Made by a program: the position numbers and the translations under genes
Notes under the pieces: model-generated
What the model saw: only the letters and a program-made list of their open reading frames with translations
Told to the model about the DNA's origin: nothing
Databases searched by the model: none
In this document: positions 45,758-53,581 of the stretch, piece by piece
How positions within the stretch are numbered: position 1 is the stretch's first letter
Layout: each line of letters begins with the position of its first letter
Origin: Chersky-267 sp963744115
Lineage (GTDB): Bacteria; Chloroflexota; Limnocylindria; Limnocylindrales; CSP1-4
Direction: 5' to 3'
Length of the DNA: 64,000 nucleotides
Assembly (NCBI GenBank): GCA_963744115.1
Contig: CAVUSI010000002.1
Coordinates: 682,001 to 746,000 of the forward strand

Positions 45758-46582
45758 ATGTCGACGATCCGGATCGCGGTCGCCTCGACGCCGCTGACGG
45801 CGACGCTCGATGAGGCCGTGCCGGCGGCGGTCGCCGCGATCGAGGAGGCCGGCCGGCTCGGCGCCCGGATCGTCTGCCTGCCCGAGACGGCCATTCCCGG
45901 ACATCGCGTCCAGGCTCGGCCCGTGCCCGACGTGTCGGCCGAGGCGCTCGACGCCGCCCTGCGGGTGGTAGCCGACGCGGCTCGCCGCGCCGGGGTCGTG
46001 GCGATCGTCGGGACGGAGCGCCCCACGCCCGCCGGGCGCGAGATCGTGTCGGTCGTGATCGGTGCGGACGGCGCGCGGCTCGGCGTGCAGGCGAAGACGC
46101 AGATCGACCCGAGCGAGGAGGCGGACTACGTGCCGGGAGCCGGCCGCTGCGTCTTCACGGCGGAGGGCCTGACGTTCGGGATCGCCATCTGCCACGAGGC
46201 GTTCCGCTACCCGGAGATCGCCCGCTCGCTCGCGCTCGCCGGTGCGCAGGTCATCTTCATCCCGCATTACGTGACGACCGACGACGGCTCGCTGCCGACC
46301 CGCTGGTGCGACGCCTCGAACCCCTACAACGAGAAGGCGATCATGTGCCGGGCGCTCGAGAACACGGTCTTCGTCGCCGCGGCCGACGTCGCCGGACCCG
46401 ACCAGGGCTCGATCACCGGGATCATCGCCCCGGACGGGACGCTCGTCGCGAGCCTCGACTACGGCCGGGTCGGCGTCGTCGCCGCCGACATCGAGCTCGA
46501 TCGGGCCGACCGCCTGCTCGCCCTGCGCTGGGCGCCGGAGCGCAACCTCGGGCCGCTGGATCGGTCCTCGGTCGAGGCCTGA
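45758..46582 (+). CDS. Carbon-nitrogen hydrolase (nitrilase superfamily)
   Basis: Intact 274-residue amidase/nitrilase-fold enzyme with the complete catalytic triad Glu43 (LPETAIPG), Lys113 (QAKTQID) and Cys145 (ICHEAFRYPE). The fold ends with VAAADVAGPDQGSITGIIAPDG. The substrate could be an amide, carbamoyl compound or deaminated glutathione; it cannot be decided here. The mRNA is probably leaderless. The gene follows array B1. Confidence 0.93.
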   Translation: MSTIRIAVASTPLTATLDEAVPAAVAAIEEAGRLGARIVCLPETAIPGHRVQARPVPDVSAEALDAALRVVADAARRAGVVAIVGTERPTPAGREIVSVVIGADGARLGVQAKTQIDPSEEADYVPGAGRCVFTAEGLTFGIAICHEAFRYPEIARSLALAGAQVIFIPHYVTTDDGSLPTRWCDASNPYNEKAIMCRALENTVFVAAADVAGPDQGSITGIIAPDGTLVASLDYGRVGVVAADIELDRADRLLALRWAPERNLGPLDRSSVEA

Positions 46583-46673
46583 ACAGGGCCAGCGAATTGG
46601 CTCCCGCCGAGGCCTGAGGTCCGTCCACAGACCATCGCAGTCGCGGCAAGGGCCGAAGCCACGCGTCGGACTC

Positions 46674-46702
46674 TTGACAGTGGCACGTTGCACTGTCATA
46701 AT
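46674..46702 (+). promoter_or_regulatory. merR promoter with overlapping dyad operator
   Basis: TTGACA (46674-46679), a 17-bp spacer and CATAAT (46697-46702) form a near-consensus sigma70 promoter whose -10 ends 6 nt before ATG 46709. A perfect inverted repeat, GACAGTG-N8-CACTGTC (46676-46697), fills the -35 to -10 interval. This is the usual location of MerR-family operators and suggests autoregulation by the adjacent gene product. Confidence 0.75.
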
Positions 46703-46708
46703 AACGCC

Positions 46709-47362
46709 ATGCCCACCGACAACGAATACAGCCTGACCGACCTCGCCGACCTGGTCGGGGTCACGCCGCGGACCGTGCGCTACTACATCGCCCAGGGCCT
46801 CCTGCCGGCGCCCGACAAGGTCGGTCCCGGGGCGCGCTACACGGAGGGTCATCTCGACCGGCTCCGGCTGATCCGGCGGCTCCAGCGTGAGCATCTGCCG
46901 CTGGCCGAGATCCGGACACGGCTCGAGCCGCTCGACGACGACCAGGTCCGGGAGCTCCTGGGCTCCGAGCCGGTCGTCGTGGCCGAGGAACCCGCGATCG
47001 ACTACATCCGCACCCTGCTGGCGAAGTCGACGGGCACCACACGGGGGGAGCCCGCCGGCTCGCCGGCGACATCGGGACCCGCACCGGCGTCGCGACCGGC
47101 GCCGAGCGCGGCACCCCTGATGCTCCGCCGGATGGAGTTCCTCGAGACCGACCGCGCGGCCGAGCCCGACGCGGCCCCACCGACCCCGCCGCCGAAACCG
47201 CCCCCACAAGCCGTCGGGGCCGACCGATCCCAGTGGGACCGGGTGGCCCTGACCCCGGACATCGAGCTGCATGTCCGACGACCACTCAGCCGCCTGCAGA
47301 ACAAACAGGTCGATCGCCTGATCGCGATCGCCCGCGAACTCCTCGAGGGGGACCCGTCATGA
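46709..47362 (+). CDS. MerR-family transcriptional regulator
   Basis: A 217-residue regulator. The N-terminal winged helix (YSLTDLADLVGVTPRTVRYYIAQGLLPAPDK, ARYTEGHLDRLRLIRRLQ) is clear. A long Pro/Ala-rich linker (100-180) then leads to a short conserved C-terminal segment (VALTPDIELHVRRPLSRLQNKQVDRLIAIARELLEG). There is no Cys-based metal site. Its stop overlaps the ATG of the VWA gene (ATGA), so the two form an operon. The dyad across its own promoter suggests autoregulation. Confidence 0.92.
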   Translation: MPTDNEYSLTDLADLVGVTPRTVRYYIAQGLLPAPDKVGPGARYTEGHLDRLRLIRRLQREHLPLAEIRTRLEPLDDDQVRELLGSEPVVVAEEPAIDYIRTLLAKSTGTTRGEPAGSPATSGPAPASRPAPSAAPLMLRRMEFLETDRAAEPDAAPPTPPPKPPPQAVGADRSQWDRVALTPDIELHVRRPLSRLQNKQVDRLIAIARELLEGDPS

Positions 47363-48630
47363 CCTTCACCGCCCGCCCAGACCGCCACTACATCCGTCCG
47401 ACCTATCGGAGCGACCGCTTCGTCCTCGCCGAGATCACGGCGCCGCCGGCCCGCCGCGAGCACGTTCGACCTCCGGTTCGCCTCGCCTTCGTCATCGACC
47501 GTTCCGGGTCGATGAGCGGCGAGAAGCTGCGGCTGGCCAAGCTCGCCGTCGAGGAGTCGCTCGCGCGGCTCCACCCGACGGACGAGTTCAGCATCGTCGT
47601 CTACGACGAGCAGATCGACGTGGTCTTCCCGTCGGCGCCCGCCACGGATGACGCCCGCCGCTCCGCCCTGGCGCGGCTCCGCGAGATCGAGGCGCGCGGC
47701 AGCACGAACCTCGGCGAGGGCTGGCTGCGCGGATGCGAGCAGGTCGCCCTCGCGCTGTCGGCCGACGGGGTCAATCGATGCCTGCTGCTGACCGACGGGC
47801 TCGCCAACGTCGGCATGACCGACCCGGAAGAGCTGGCGCGGCACGCCGGTGAGCTCCGGATCCGCGGCGTGACCACGACGACGTTCGGGGTCGGCCAGGA
47901 CTTCGACGAGGTCCTGCTCCAGGCGATGGCCGATGCCGGCGGCGGCCACTTCTACTTCATCCGCGACGCGGCCGGGATCCGCGACCACGTGACGAGCGAG
48001 GTCGGGGAGACGCTCGAGATCGTCGCCCGCGAGGTGACCATCGAGCTGACCGCGGCGGACGGCGTCATCGTCGATCCGCTCAGCCCGTTCCCGGCGGAGA
48101 CGCGCGGGAGCCGGACCACGATCAGCGTCGGGGACCTTGTCGCGGACCAGCGGCTCCAGGTCGTCCTGAGGCTCAACTTCCCGTTCGGCGAGATCGGCCA
48201 CACGTCGGGGACGATCCTCGGCGTGTCGGACCGGGAGGGCGTCCTCGGTCGCGCGATGGCCAAGCTCGGCTGGGAGTACGCCGACAACCACGCCAACGAC
48301 GAGCAGCATCGGGACCGCGAGGTCGATCGGGCCGTCGCCCGGATCTTCGCCTCGCGGGCTCGCCAGGAGGCCACCGCCCGGAACCGGGCCGGTGACTTCC
48401 GCGGGGCGAGGGAGGCGCTCGTCAAGGTGGCGCGGCGGATCCGCGACTACGCGGGCCGGGATGCTGAGTTGCGGGCGATCGTCGCCGAGCTCGACCGGGA
48501 AGGCGAGGTCCTCGCCGCACCGATGGCCGAGATGTCCCGCAAGGAGATGTACTTCCAGAGCTCGAACGTGGCCCGGATGCGCAGCGCCCAGGGCCGGGCG
48601 ATCCGCCACGAGGACCAGCCGACGCGCTGA
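47359..48630 (+). CDS. VWA-domain (MIDAS) protein
   Basis: A 423-residue soluble protein. The von Willebrand A domain (about 40-215) keeps the MIDAS motif DRSGSMS, the Thr in ARGSTNLGEG and Asp in LLLTDGLANVG. A beta-rich middle (VTIELTAADGVIVDPLSPFPAETRGSRTT) and a helical C-terminus follow, the usual arrangement of bacterial VWA proteins with a C-terminal helical domain. No signal peptide is seen. It is translationally coupled to the MerR gene, a recurrent MerR-VWA pair, but its partner is unknown. I see no MoxR ATPase nearby. Confidence 0.9.
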   Translation: MTFTARPDRHYIRPTYRSDRFVLAEITAPPARREHVRPPVRLAFVIDRSGSMSGEKLRLAKLAVEESLARLHPTDEFSIVVYDEQIDVVFPSAPATDDARRSALARLREIEARGSTNLGEGWLRGCEQVALALSADGVNRCLLLTDGLANVGMTDPEELARHAGELRIRGVTTTTFGVGQDFDEVLLQAMADAGGGHFYFIRDAAGIRDHVTSEVGETLEIVAREVTIELTAADGVIVDPLSPFPAETRGSRTTISVGDLVADQRLQVVLRLNFPFGEIGHTSGTILGVSDREGVLGRAMAKLGWEYADNHANDEQHRDREVDRAVARIFASRARQEATARNRAGDFRGAREALVKVARRIRDYAGRDAELRAIVAELDREGEVLAAPMAEMSRKEMYFQSSNVARMRSAQGRAIRHEDQPTR

Positions 48631-48748
48631 TCTTCGGGTCGAGATCCAGGCCGATGTCGATTCGGCACCCCGGCGTTCGTCGTTGGGGTGTCGGGTCGAC
48701 GAGGCGATCGCCTCCAGCGCCAGGGACCCGGGAGAAGGAGTTCGAGCG

Positions 48749-49099
48749 ATGGCAGGTGCACGGTTCATCCAGTTCGAAGTCGTCGGCAAGGACCAGAAGG
48801 CCCTCCAGGGCTTCTACGGCAAGCTCTTCGACTGGTCGTTCGACACGAACAATCCGACCGCCTACGGCATGACCGACCCGGCCGTGACCGGCGCGACCGT
48901 CGGTGTCGGCCCGAGCCAGGACGGCGGGAACGGTCACGTCACCGGGTATATCGGCGTGTCCGACGTGGACGCGACCCTGGCCCGCGCCGGCGAGCTCGGC
49001 GGCCGGACGATCATGCCGAAGTTCAGCCCGGCCCCGGGTGTGGCGATCGCCCTGTTCGCCGACCCCGAAGGTCACGTCATCGGCCTCACCGAGATGTGA
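48749..49099 (+). CDS. VOC (glyoxalase/bleomycin-resistance-like) protein
   Basis: A 116-residue single-domain VOC protein starting at ATG 48749 after GGGAGAAGGAG. Typical blocks are FIQFEVVGKDQKALQGFYGKLFDW, VTGYIGVSDVDATLARAGELGG and FADPEGHVIGLTEM. These small proteins are dimers of paired beta-alpha-beta-beta-beta units that often bind a metal; the substrate is unknown. Confidence 0.92.
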   Translation: MAGARFIQFEVVGKDQKALQGFYGKLFDWSFDTNNPTAYGMTDPAVTGATVGVGPSQDGGNGHVTGYIGVSDVDATLARAGELGGRTIMPKFSPAPGVAIALFADPEGHVIGLTEM

Positions 49100-49101
49100 T
49101 C

Positions 49102-49125
49102 AGCGGGGATCCTCGGGTCCCCGCT
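49102..49125 (+). terminator. Hairpin after the VOC gene
   Basis: AGCGGGGA and TCCCCGCT form an 8-bp stem with an 8-base loop, starting 3 bases after the stop. There is no T-run. Confidence 0.55.
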
Positions 49126-49133
49126 CTGGCGAA

Positions 49134-49163
49134 CGTGCCCGGCCCTTCGGGGAGCCGGGCACG
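49134..49163. terminator. Strong GC hairpin with inner TTCG loop
   Basis: CGTGCCCGGC and GCCGGGCACG form a perfect 10-bp stem around CCTTCGGGGA. It may back up the preceding hairpin. A duplicated GTCGTCGTTCCGGGC follows at about 49163-49193. Confidence 0.5.
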
Positions 49164-49301
49164 TCGTCGTTCCGGGCCGTCGTCGTTCCGGGCGTGTCGG
49201 CGATGTCGGGAGTCGGCGTCGTTCGTGGGCGGCCGCGGACCTCGCTGCCGAGTGCCGGGCAGGCCGCTCCGCACGGCTCCCGAGCCGATTGGGCACGTTC
49301 C

Positions 49302-49518
49302 TTGCATCGCGTGCAAGAACCCGACCTGGCTTGCACGGTGTGCAAACAACGGCCCGGCGCACCCGCCCGCAGGCCCACACCTTGCATCAGGTGCAAGCCG
49401 TCCCACCTCTCGGCCGACGGGAGGCGGCTGACGGCCCGATCGTTGCATCGACTGCAAGATCCGAGACCACGTCGTCGATCCGAATGTCACCACGATCCGA
49501 CGTGTGCATCCGGTGCAA
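49302..49518. repeat. Array B2: five spaced 15-bp palindromes, same family and spacing as B1
   Basis: Copies start at 49302, 49331, 49382, 49443 and 49504, for example TTGCATCGCGTGCAA and TTGCACGGTGTGCAA. Spacing is 29, 51, 61 and 61 bp. It lies in the 504-bp gene-free stretch 49100-49603, which otherwise holds two hairpins near 49102-49163 and GC-rich DNA rich in CTCGGCCCGATCGCCGAC-like short repeats (49530-49580). Confidence 0.88.
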
Positions 49519-49603
49519 ACGCCTTCGGCCGGAGCCGACCTCGGCCCGATCGCCGACCTCGGACCTCGGCCCGATCGCCGACCCTCGGCTCGACTCGGCC
49601 GTC

Positions 49604-50026
49604 CTACCTCGGCAGGATCCCCTCGAGGCTCCAGACACGGGGTTCAAAGGGGACGAGCGAAAGGAGCACTCCCGGCTTCGACGCACGGTCGGCCGCGAAG
49701 CGCTCGCCGGCCTCGACTCCGAGGTAGCGTCCGGCGATCGCGCTCCGGAAGGGCGTCATGTCGCCGTCGGTCAGGGTGGCTTCACCTCGGACCTCGACGC
49801 CGCGGAACGGGGCGACGGTCTCGAAGATCAGGAGCGTGCAATGAGGGTCGCGCTCGAGGTGTCGGAGCTTGACGTCGCCGCGGGCGATCACGACCTCGAA
49901 CGCTTCACCCGTCCAGCGGTGCCAGACCGGCGAGGTGTGCGGCGTCCCATCGCTCCGCATCGTCGTCAGGACGGCCGCCGACGGCGCGTCGAGCAGGGTG
50001 GCCACGTCCTCGAGGAAGAGCGACAT
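49604..50026 (-). CDS. Pyridoxamine 5'-phosphate oxidase-fold (PPOX) protein, probable F420/flavin-dependent oxidoreductase
   Basis: A 140-residue split-barrel flavin/F420-binding protein. Blocks LDAPSAAVLTTMRSDGTPHTSPVWHRWTGEAFEVV, KLRHLERDPHCTLLIFE and FRGVEVRGEATL are typical of PPOX-class F420-dependent enzymes, although FMN or heme use is also possible. TATCCT lies 7 nt before ATG 50026, so it is probably leaderless. Confidence 0.88.
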   Translation of the reverse strand: MSLFLEDVATLLDAPSAAVLTTMRSDGTPHTSPVWHRWTGEAFEVVIARGDVKLRHLERDPHCTLLIFETVAPFRGVEVRGEATLTDGDMTPFRSAIAGRYLGVEAGERFAADRASKPGVLLSLVPFEPRVWSLEGILPR

Positions 50027-50033
50027 CCGAACG

Positions 50034-50039
50034 AGGATA
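50034..50039 (-). promoter_or_regulatory. -10 hexamer of the PPOX gene
   Basis: On the minus strand TATCCT ends 7 nt before ATG 50026. Confidence 0.45.
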
Positions 50040-50104
50040 CCGCCCGCCGGCGCCGCATCGGGCGCCCGCGAACGTGCCGATGTGGCCAGATTCGAACGAA
50101 TGTG

Positions 50105-50211
50105 CTAGGCTTGTGACTCGCCAACCTTTGGCGAGCCTACGCGTGGTCGACCCCTTTCTCGAACGGACCGTGCGCCTGCGGTTCCCAGTTCGGGAAAATG
50201 TGGAGGTCACT
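50105..50211 (+). promoter_or_regulatory. Cold-shock gene promoter and structured 5' leader
   Basis: A TAGGCT hexamer at 50105-50110 is a candidate -10. Downstream CTCGCCAA/TTGGCGAG (50117-50135) forms a hairpin and the leader runs about 95 nt to GTG 50212. Long structured leaders are known for thermoregulated csp genes. Confidence 0.4.
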
Positions 50212-50415
50212 GTGACCACCGGTACCATCAAGAAGGTCGTCGCCGATCGCGGCTTCGGCTTCATCACCGCCGATGACGAGAAGGATTACTTCTTCCATCG
50301 TGGCGGCCTCGACTCCTCGCTCGACTTCGACCGTCTGGTCGGCGGCGAGAAGGTCACGTTCGACATCGAGCAGAGCCCCAAGGGCCCGCGCGCGCTGAAC
50401 GTCCAGAGCGCCTAG
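50212..50415 (+). CDS. Cold-shock domain protein (CspA family)
   Basis: A 67-residue single-stranded nucleic-acid-binding protein, the usual CspA length. GTG 50212 is chosen because TGGAGG sits 5 bases upstream and the domain begins there (TTGTIKKVVADRGFGFITADD). RNP1 is RGFGFI and RNP2 is DYFFHR. It is followed at once by a strong terminator and is monocistronic. Confidence 0.95.
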   Translation: MTTGTIKKVVADRGFGFITADDEKDYFFHRGGLDSSLDFDRLVGGEKVTFDIEQSPKGPRALNVQSA

Positions 50416-50447
50416 TCGACGCACCGTTCCCCTTCCGGGAACACACG

Positions 50448-50473
50448 AGACCCCGTCTTCGGACGGGGTCTTC
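50448..50473 (+). terminator. Rho-independent terminator of the cold-shock gene
   Basis: AGACCCCGTC and GACGGGGTCT form a perfect 10-bp stem with a TTCG tetraloop, followed by TCT; it begins 32 bp after the stop. Confidence 0.85.
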
Positions 50474-50514
50474 TGGTATCCGGCGCTGACCGCGGCGCGA
50501 CACGCCGACCGCTG

Positions 50515-50563
50515 AGCCGCTCCCGCGACGCGTCAGCCGCTCCCGCGACGCGTCAGCCGCTCC
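50515..50563. repeat. 20-bp tandem repeat spanning the stop codon of the cyclase gene
   Basis: AGCCGCTCCCGCGACGCGTC is present at 50515-50534 and 50535-50554, with a partial third copy to 50563. The third copy contains the end of the coding sequence and the TGA (minus strand, 50553-50555). The duplication therefore copied the gene end outward. Confidence 0.8.
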
Positions 50564-52529
50564 ACCGGACGCGGACCACCTTGACCGGCTGAGCTAGGCC
50601 CTTGAGTGCCACGGTCTCGACATCGGCCGGCGCGAACTCGCGGCCGGACGCCTCGACGGTCTCGACGCTGGCCAGGATCTCGTCGCCCGACGCGTGGCCG
50701 CCGATCCGGGCGGCCTCGTGGACGCCGCGCCCGGCATACCCCTTGTCCACGCGCACCGCATCGGCCTGGTGGATGCCCACCCGGACCCGCGGGGCGAAGC
50801 CGGTCCGCAGGCGATGCTCGGCGAGGTCGCGCTGGAGGTCGATCGCGCAGGCGATCGCCCGATCCGGTGAGGCGAACGCGAGGAAGAACCCGTCGCCGGC
50901 GTGGTCGATCTCCTCGCCGTGGTGGCGGGACAGCAGCGCCCGGACCGCCTGGCGATGCCAGCGCAGGAGGTCGTCCCAGGCGTCGTCGCCGATCGCCTCG
51001 AGCAGCCCCGTCGAGCCGACGATGTCCGTGACCATGAACGTCCGGGTGACCCGGGTCGAGGCGCCGGATCGTTCGCGGTCGGCGAGCATCCGCCCGACCA
51101 CGATCAGGTCGGGTTCGGCCCCGAGCCGCTCGAACACCGAGCGCGCCGAGCGGAGCTCGACCGCCGCCGCCTCGTTCTGGCCCATCTCACGCTGGATCGC
51201 CGCCAGCGCGACCCGGGCCCGCGCGGCTTCGTACGGACTGTCGGCCTCGATCCACTCCCGCACGGCTTCCCGAAGGTCGTTGCGGGTCTGGTCCGCTGGT
51301 GAGGTCCCAGCCTGGATCATGCCCCGGCTGTAGGCCCGCATCGCTCGGAGCGCGGCCGTGTCCCAGGCCGCGGCGATGTCCGCCAGCTCCGATGCCGCGG
51401 ACCGCGCCGCCTCGGCATCGCCGGCCGCCAGGGCGATATCCACCAGGGGATAGAGGATCTTCGCCCGACGGAGAGGATGCGACGGCGAGCCGATCATCGG
51501 CTGCATCGGGAGCGTCATCGGGTCGTGCAGGAGACCTTGGAGCTCGGACAGCGCCTCACCCACCTGCCCTCGCGCGGCCATGAGGCGCGCCAAGCCGGGC
51601 TGTGGATCGCGTCCGAGCTCATGCGCCGTTCCGAACGCCTCTTCGGCGGCATCTGCGTCGCCCCGCTGCTGGAGGATCTCGCCGATCTGGTACCAGCCCT
51701 CGGCGGCGACCCCGGTGTTGAAGTCGCGCAGCTCGGCCACGCCCCGGCGCGCTTCGCGTTCCGCCTCCGGCCAGTCGCCCCGCAGCCGAAGCACCTCCGC
51801 ACGATGGATCCGGCAGGTCCCGGGAAAGCCAGAAGCCAGCGACTGGCGGTCGCACCAGCGGGTGGCGGCGTCCGACAGCTCGCCGGCTCGACGGTATTCG
51901 CCCAGATCGTTCTCGGCCATCACCGACATGCAATACACGCTGTTGGTGGTGAGCGGCTGAAGTTGACCGGAGATCGCCGCGATGCCCGCCTGACCGAGCA
52001 ACGCCAGCCCGTCGTTGACGCGCGACAGGCCGATCAACGCCCGGCCGCTGGCCGTCAGGCCCTCCGCCTGGACATCGAGGTTGCCCGTCTGGCGTCCGAG
52101 CTCGACCGCTCCCTCGGCGGCGGCGAGCGCCGCGGCAGGATCGCCCTGCGCCAGCGCGAGATGGGAGGCGTAGACGGCGAAGCGACCGTGGACGGCCGAC
52201 GGTGGCTGGTCGGCCAAGAGCTCCTGGGCACGGCTGAACCACCCGACCGCCAGTCCGACCGAGAGCTTCTGGATGTGATCGAACGCGAGGTTCAAGGCGA
52301 CGTTCGCGGCCGGCACCGGGGCGCCGACGGCAAGGTACTCGCCGAACGCACGCTCCCGAAGGGCGATCGCCTCGCCGAGATGGCCGCACCACCAGGCCGC
52401 GTCGCCGAGCGCGGCGACATCGTCCGGATCGACGAGGGTCGTGGGATCCACGGCCGAGTAGGCGGTGTACGCCGCCAGCCAATCCCGTCGCTCGACCGCC
52501 GCCCGTGCGACCTCGACGCCGTCCGCCAT
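50553..52529 (-). CDS. TPR-repeat protein with C-terminal class III adenylate/guanylate cyclase domain
   Basis: A 658-residue cytoplasmic protein from ATG 52529. Residues about 1-480 are helical TPR-like repeats (for example AEGWYQIGEILQQRGDADAAEEAFGTAHEL and EAARSAASELADIAAAWD). The C-terminal cyclase domain (about 500-658) has the metal-binding strand FMVTDIVGSTGLLEAIGDDAW, EEIDHAGDGFFLAF and VRVGIHQADAVRVDKGYAGRGVHEAARI. It may make cAMP in response to a protein partner held by the TPR part. There is no NB-ARC ATPase, unlike many cyclase-TPR regulators. Confidence 0.92.
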   Translation of the reverse strand: MADGVEVARAAVERRDWLAAYTAYSAVDPTTLVDPDDVAALGDAAWWCGHLGEAIALRERAFGEYLAVGAPVPAANVALNLAFDHIQKLSVGLAVGWFSRAQELLADQPPSAVHGRFAVYASHLALAQGDPAAALAAAEGAVELGRQTGNLDVQAEGLTASGRALIGLSRVNDGLALLGQAGIAAISGQLQPLTTNSVYCMSVMAENDLGEYRRAGELSDAATRWCDRQSLASGFPGTCRIHRAEVLRLRGDWPEAEREARRGVAELRDFNTGVAAEGWYQIGEILQQRGDADAAEEAFGTAHELGRDPQPGLARLMAARGQVGEALSELQGLLHDPMTLPMQPMIGSPSHPLRRAKILYPLVDIALAAGDAEAARSAASELADIAAAWDTAALRAMRAYSRGMIQAGTSPADQTRNDLREAVREWIEADSPYEAARARVALAAIQREMGQNEAAAVELRSARSVFERLGAEPDLIVVGRMLADRERSGASTRVTRTFMVTDIVGSTGLLEAIGDDAWDDLLRWHRQAVRALLSRHHGEEIDHAGDGFFLAFASPDRAIACAIDLQRDLAEHRLRTGFAPRVRVGIHQADAVRVDKGYAGRGVHEAARIGGHASGDEILASVETVEASGREFAPADVETVALKGLAQPVKVVRVRWSG

Positions 52530-52659
52530 GCCCGTGCCCCCGATGGGTCGCGAGTATGAGCCTGCCGCGTCATCGAGACAATCGTCACCGGGCTCGAGCT
52601 GACGCACGGGCCGAGCGCCGAGCCGATCGCCGAGCCGACCGCCCTAGGCCGTTCGGGCC

Positions 52660-53536
52660 ATGGCGACACGCTCGCAGGACGTCCAGGCTCCCGGCATGAC
52701 CGAGCTGGCGATCGCGCGTCCCCGGCGGACGGGCGCGCCCCTTGCGTTCGGCGTCGCGGCGGCGTTCGTCGTCGTCGCGATCGCCGGTGCGCTGGTCCTG
52801 ACCGGGCGTCTGTCGGTCGCGGGCGGCTGCGGGCCGCTCGAGGGCGCCTCGTGCGAGCGTGTCCTGTTCATCGGCAACAGCTACACGGACGTCAACGACC
52901 TGCCGCACGTCTTCGCCGAGCTGGCGGCTTCGGGCGGGCAGCACGTCGGGACCGGCAAGGTCGCGCCGGGCGGCGAGGAGCTGTCCGGCCACGTGACCCT
53001 TCCCGGAGACGCAGACCGCGCTGGCCGCGAAGGGTTGGGACGTCGTGGTCCTCCAGGAGCAGAGCCAGGTCCCGGCGATCGTCGCCGCCCGGATGCAGCG
53101 GATGGAGCCGGCGGCGAGGACGCTCGTCGGGAAGATCCGGGCGATCGGCGCGCGACCGATCCTGTTCGAGACGTGGGGCCATCGCGACGGCTCGCCCGAG
53201 GACGGCCTGCCCGACTTCGCGACGATGGAGGCTGCGCTCGAGCAGGGCTACGATCAGGTGGCGAGCGATGTCGGCGCGCAGGTCGCGCCCGTCGGCGTCG
53301 CCTGGCGGACCGCTCGACTGGTCGCGCCCCAGATCGACCTGTGGCAGCCCGACGGCAGCCACCCCACGATGGCCGGCACCTACCTCGCCGCGTGCGTGAT
53401 ATACGCGACGATCTTCGGGCGGAGTCCGGTCGGGCTCGGCTACGACGCAGGGCTCGGGGCCGACACGGCGCATGTCCTGCAGTCCGTCGCCGCGCAGACG
53501 GTGCTCGGCGCCGGTGGAGGGTCCGCGGCCCCGTAG
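52660..53536 (+). CDS. Membrane-anchored SGNH/GDSL-like hydrolase (one frameshift)
   Basis: About 292 residues. One N-terminal membrane anchor (LAFGVAAAFVVVAIAGALVLTG) precedes an SGNH-type domain with block I (VLFIGNSYTDVNDLP) and block V (DGSHPTMAGTYLAA, Asp/His). The Asn/Gly blocks lie in VVVLQEQSQVPAI. The frame breaks near 53010, where an extra C in LPETQTA explains it, and continues to the stop at 53536. The substrate may be an ester on a wall polymer or carbohydrate. Confidence 0.78.
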
Positions 53537-53581
53537 TCGGTCGGTGGCGCGCCCGAGGCCCTTCGGTCGCAGAATGTCGTC

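Noticed and set aside
45474..49518. CRISPR array
   Set aside because: Repeats are only 15 bp, palindromic and variable inside. Spacing is irregular (29/50/61) and no cas gene is in the window.
49280..49530. Cys-rich peptide coded by array B (CTVCKQ, CIRCK, LHRVQ-type reads)
   Set aside because: The apparent CxxCK motifs arise because TGCA...TGCAA reads as Cys codons. The frame is not maintained between arrays and no start or ribosome-binding site supports it.
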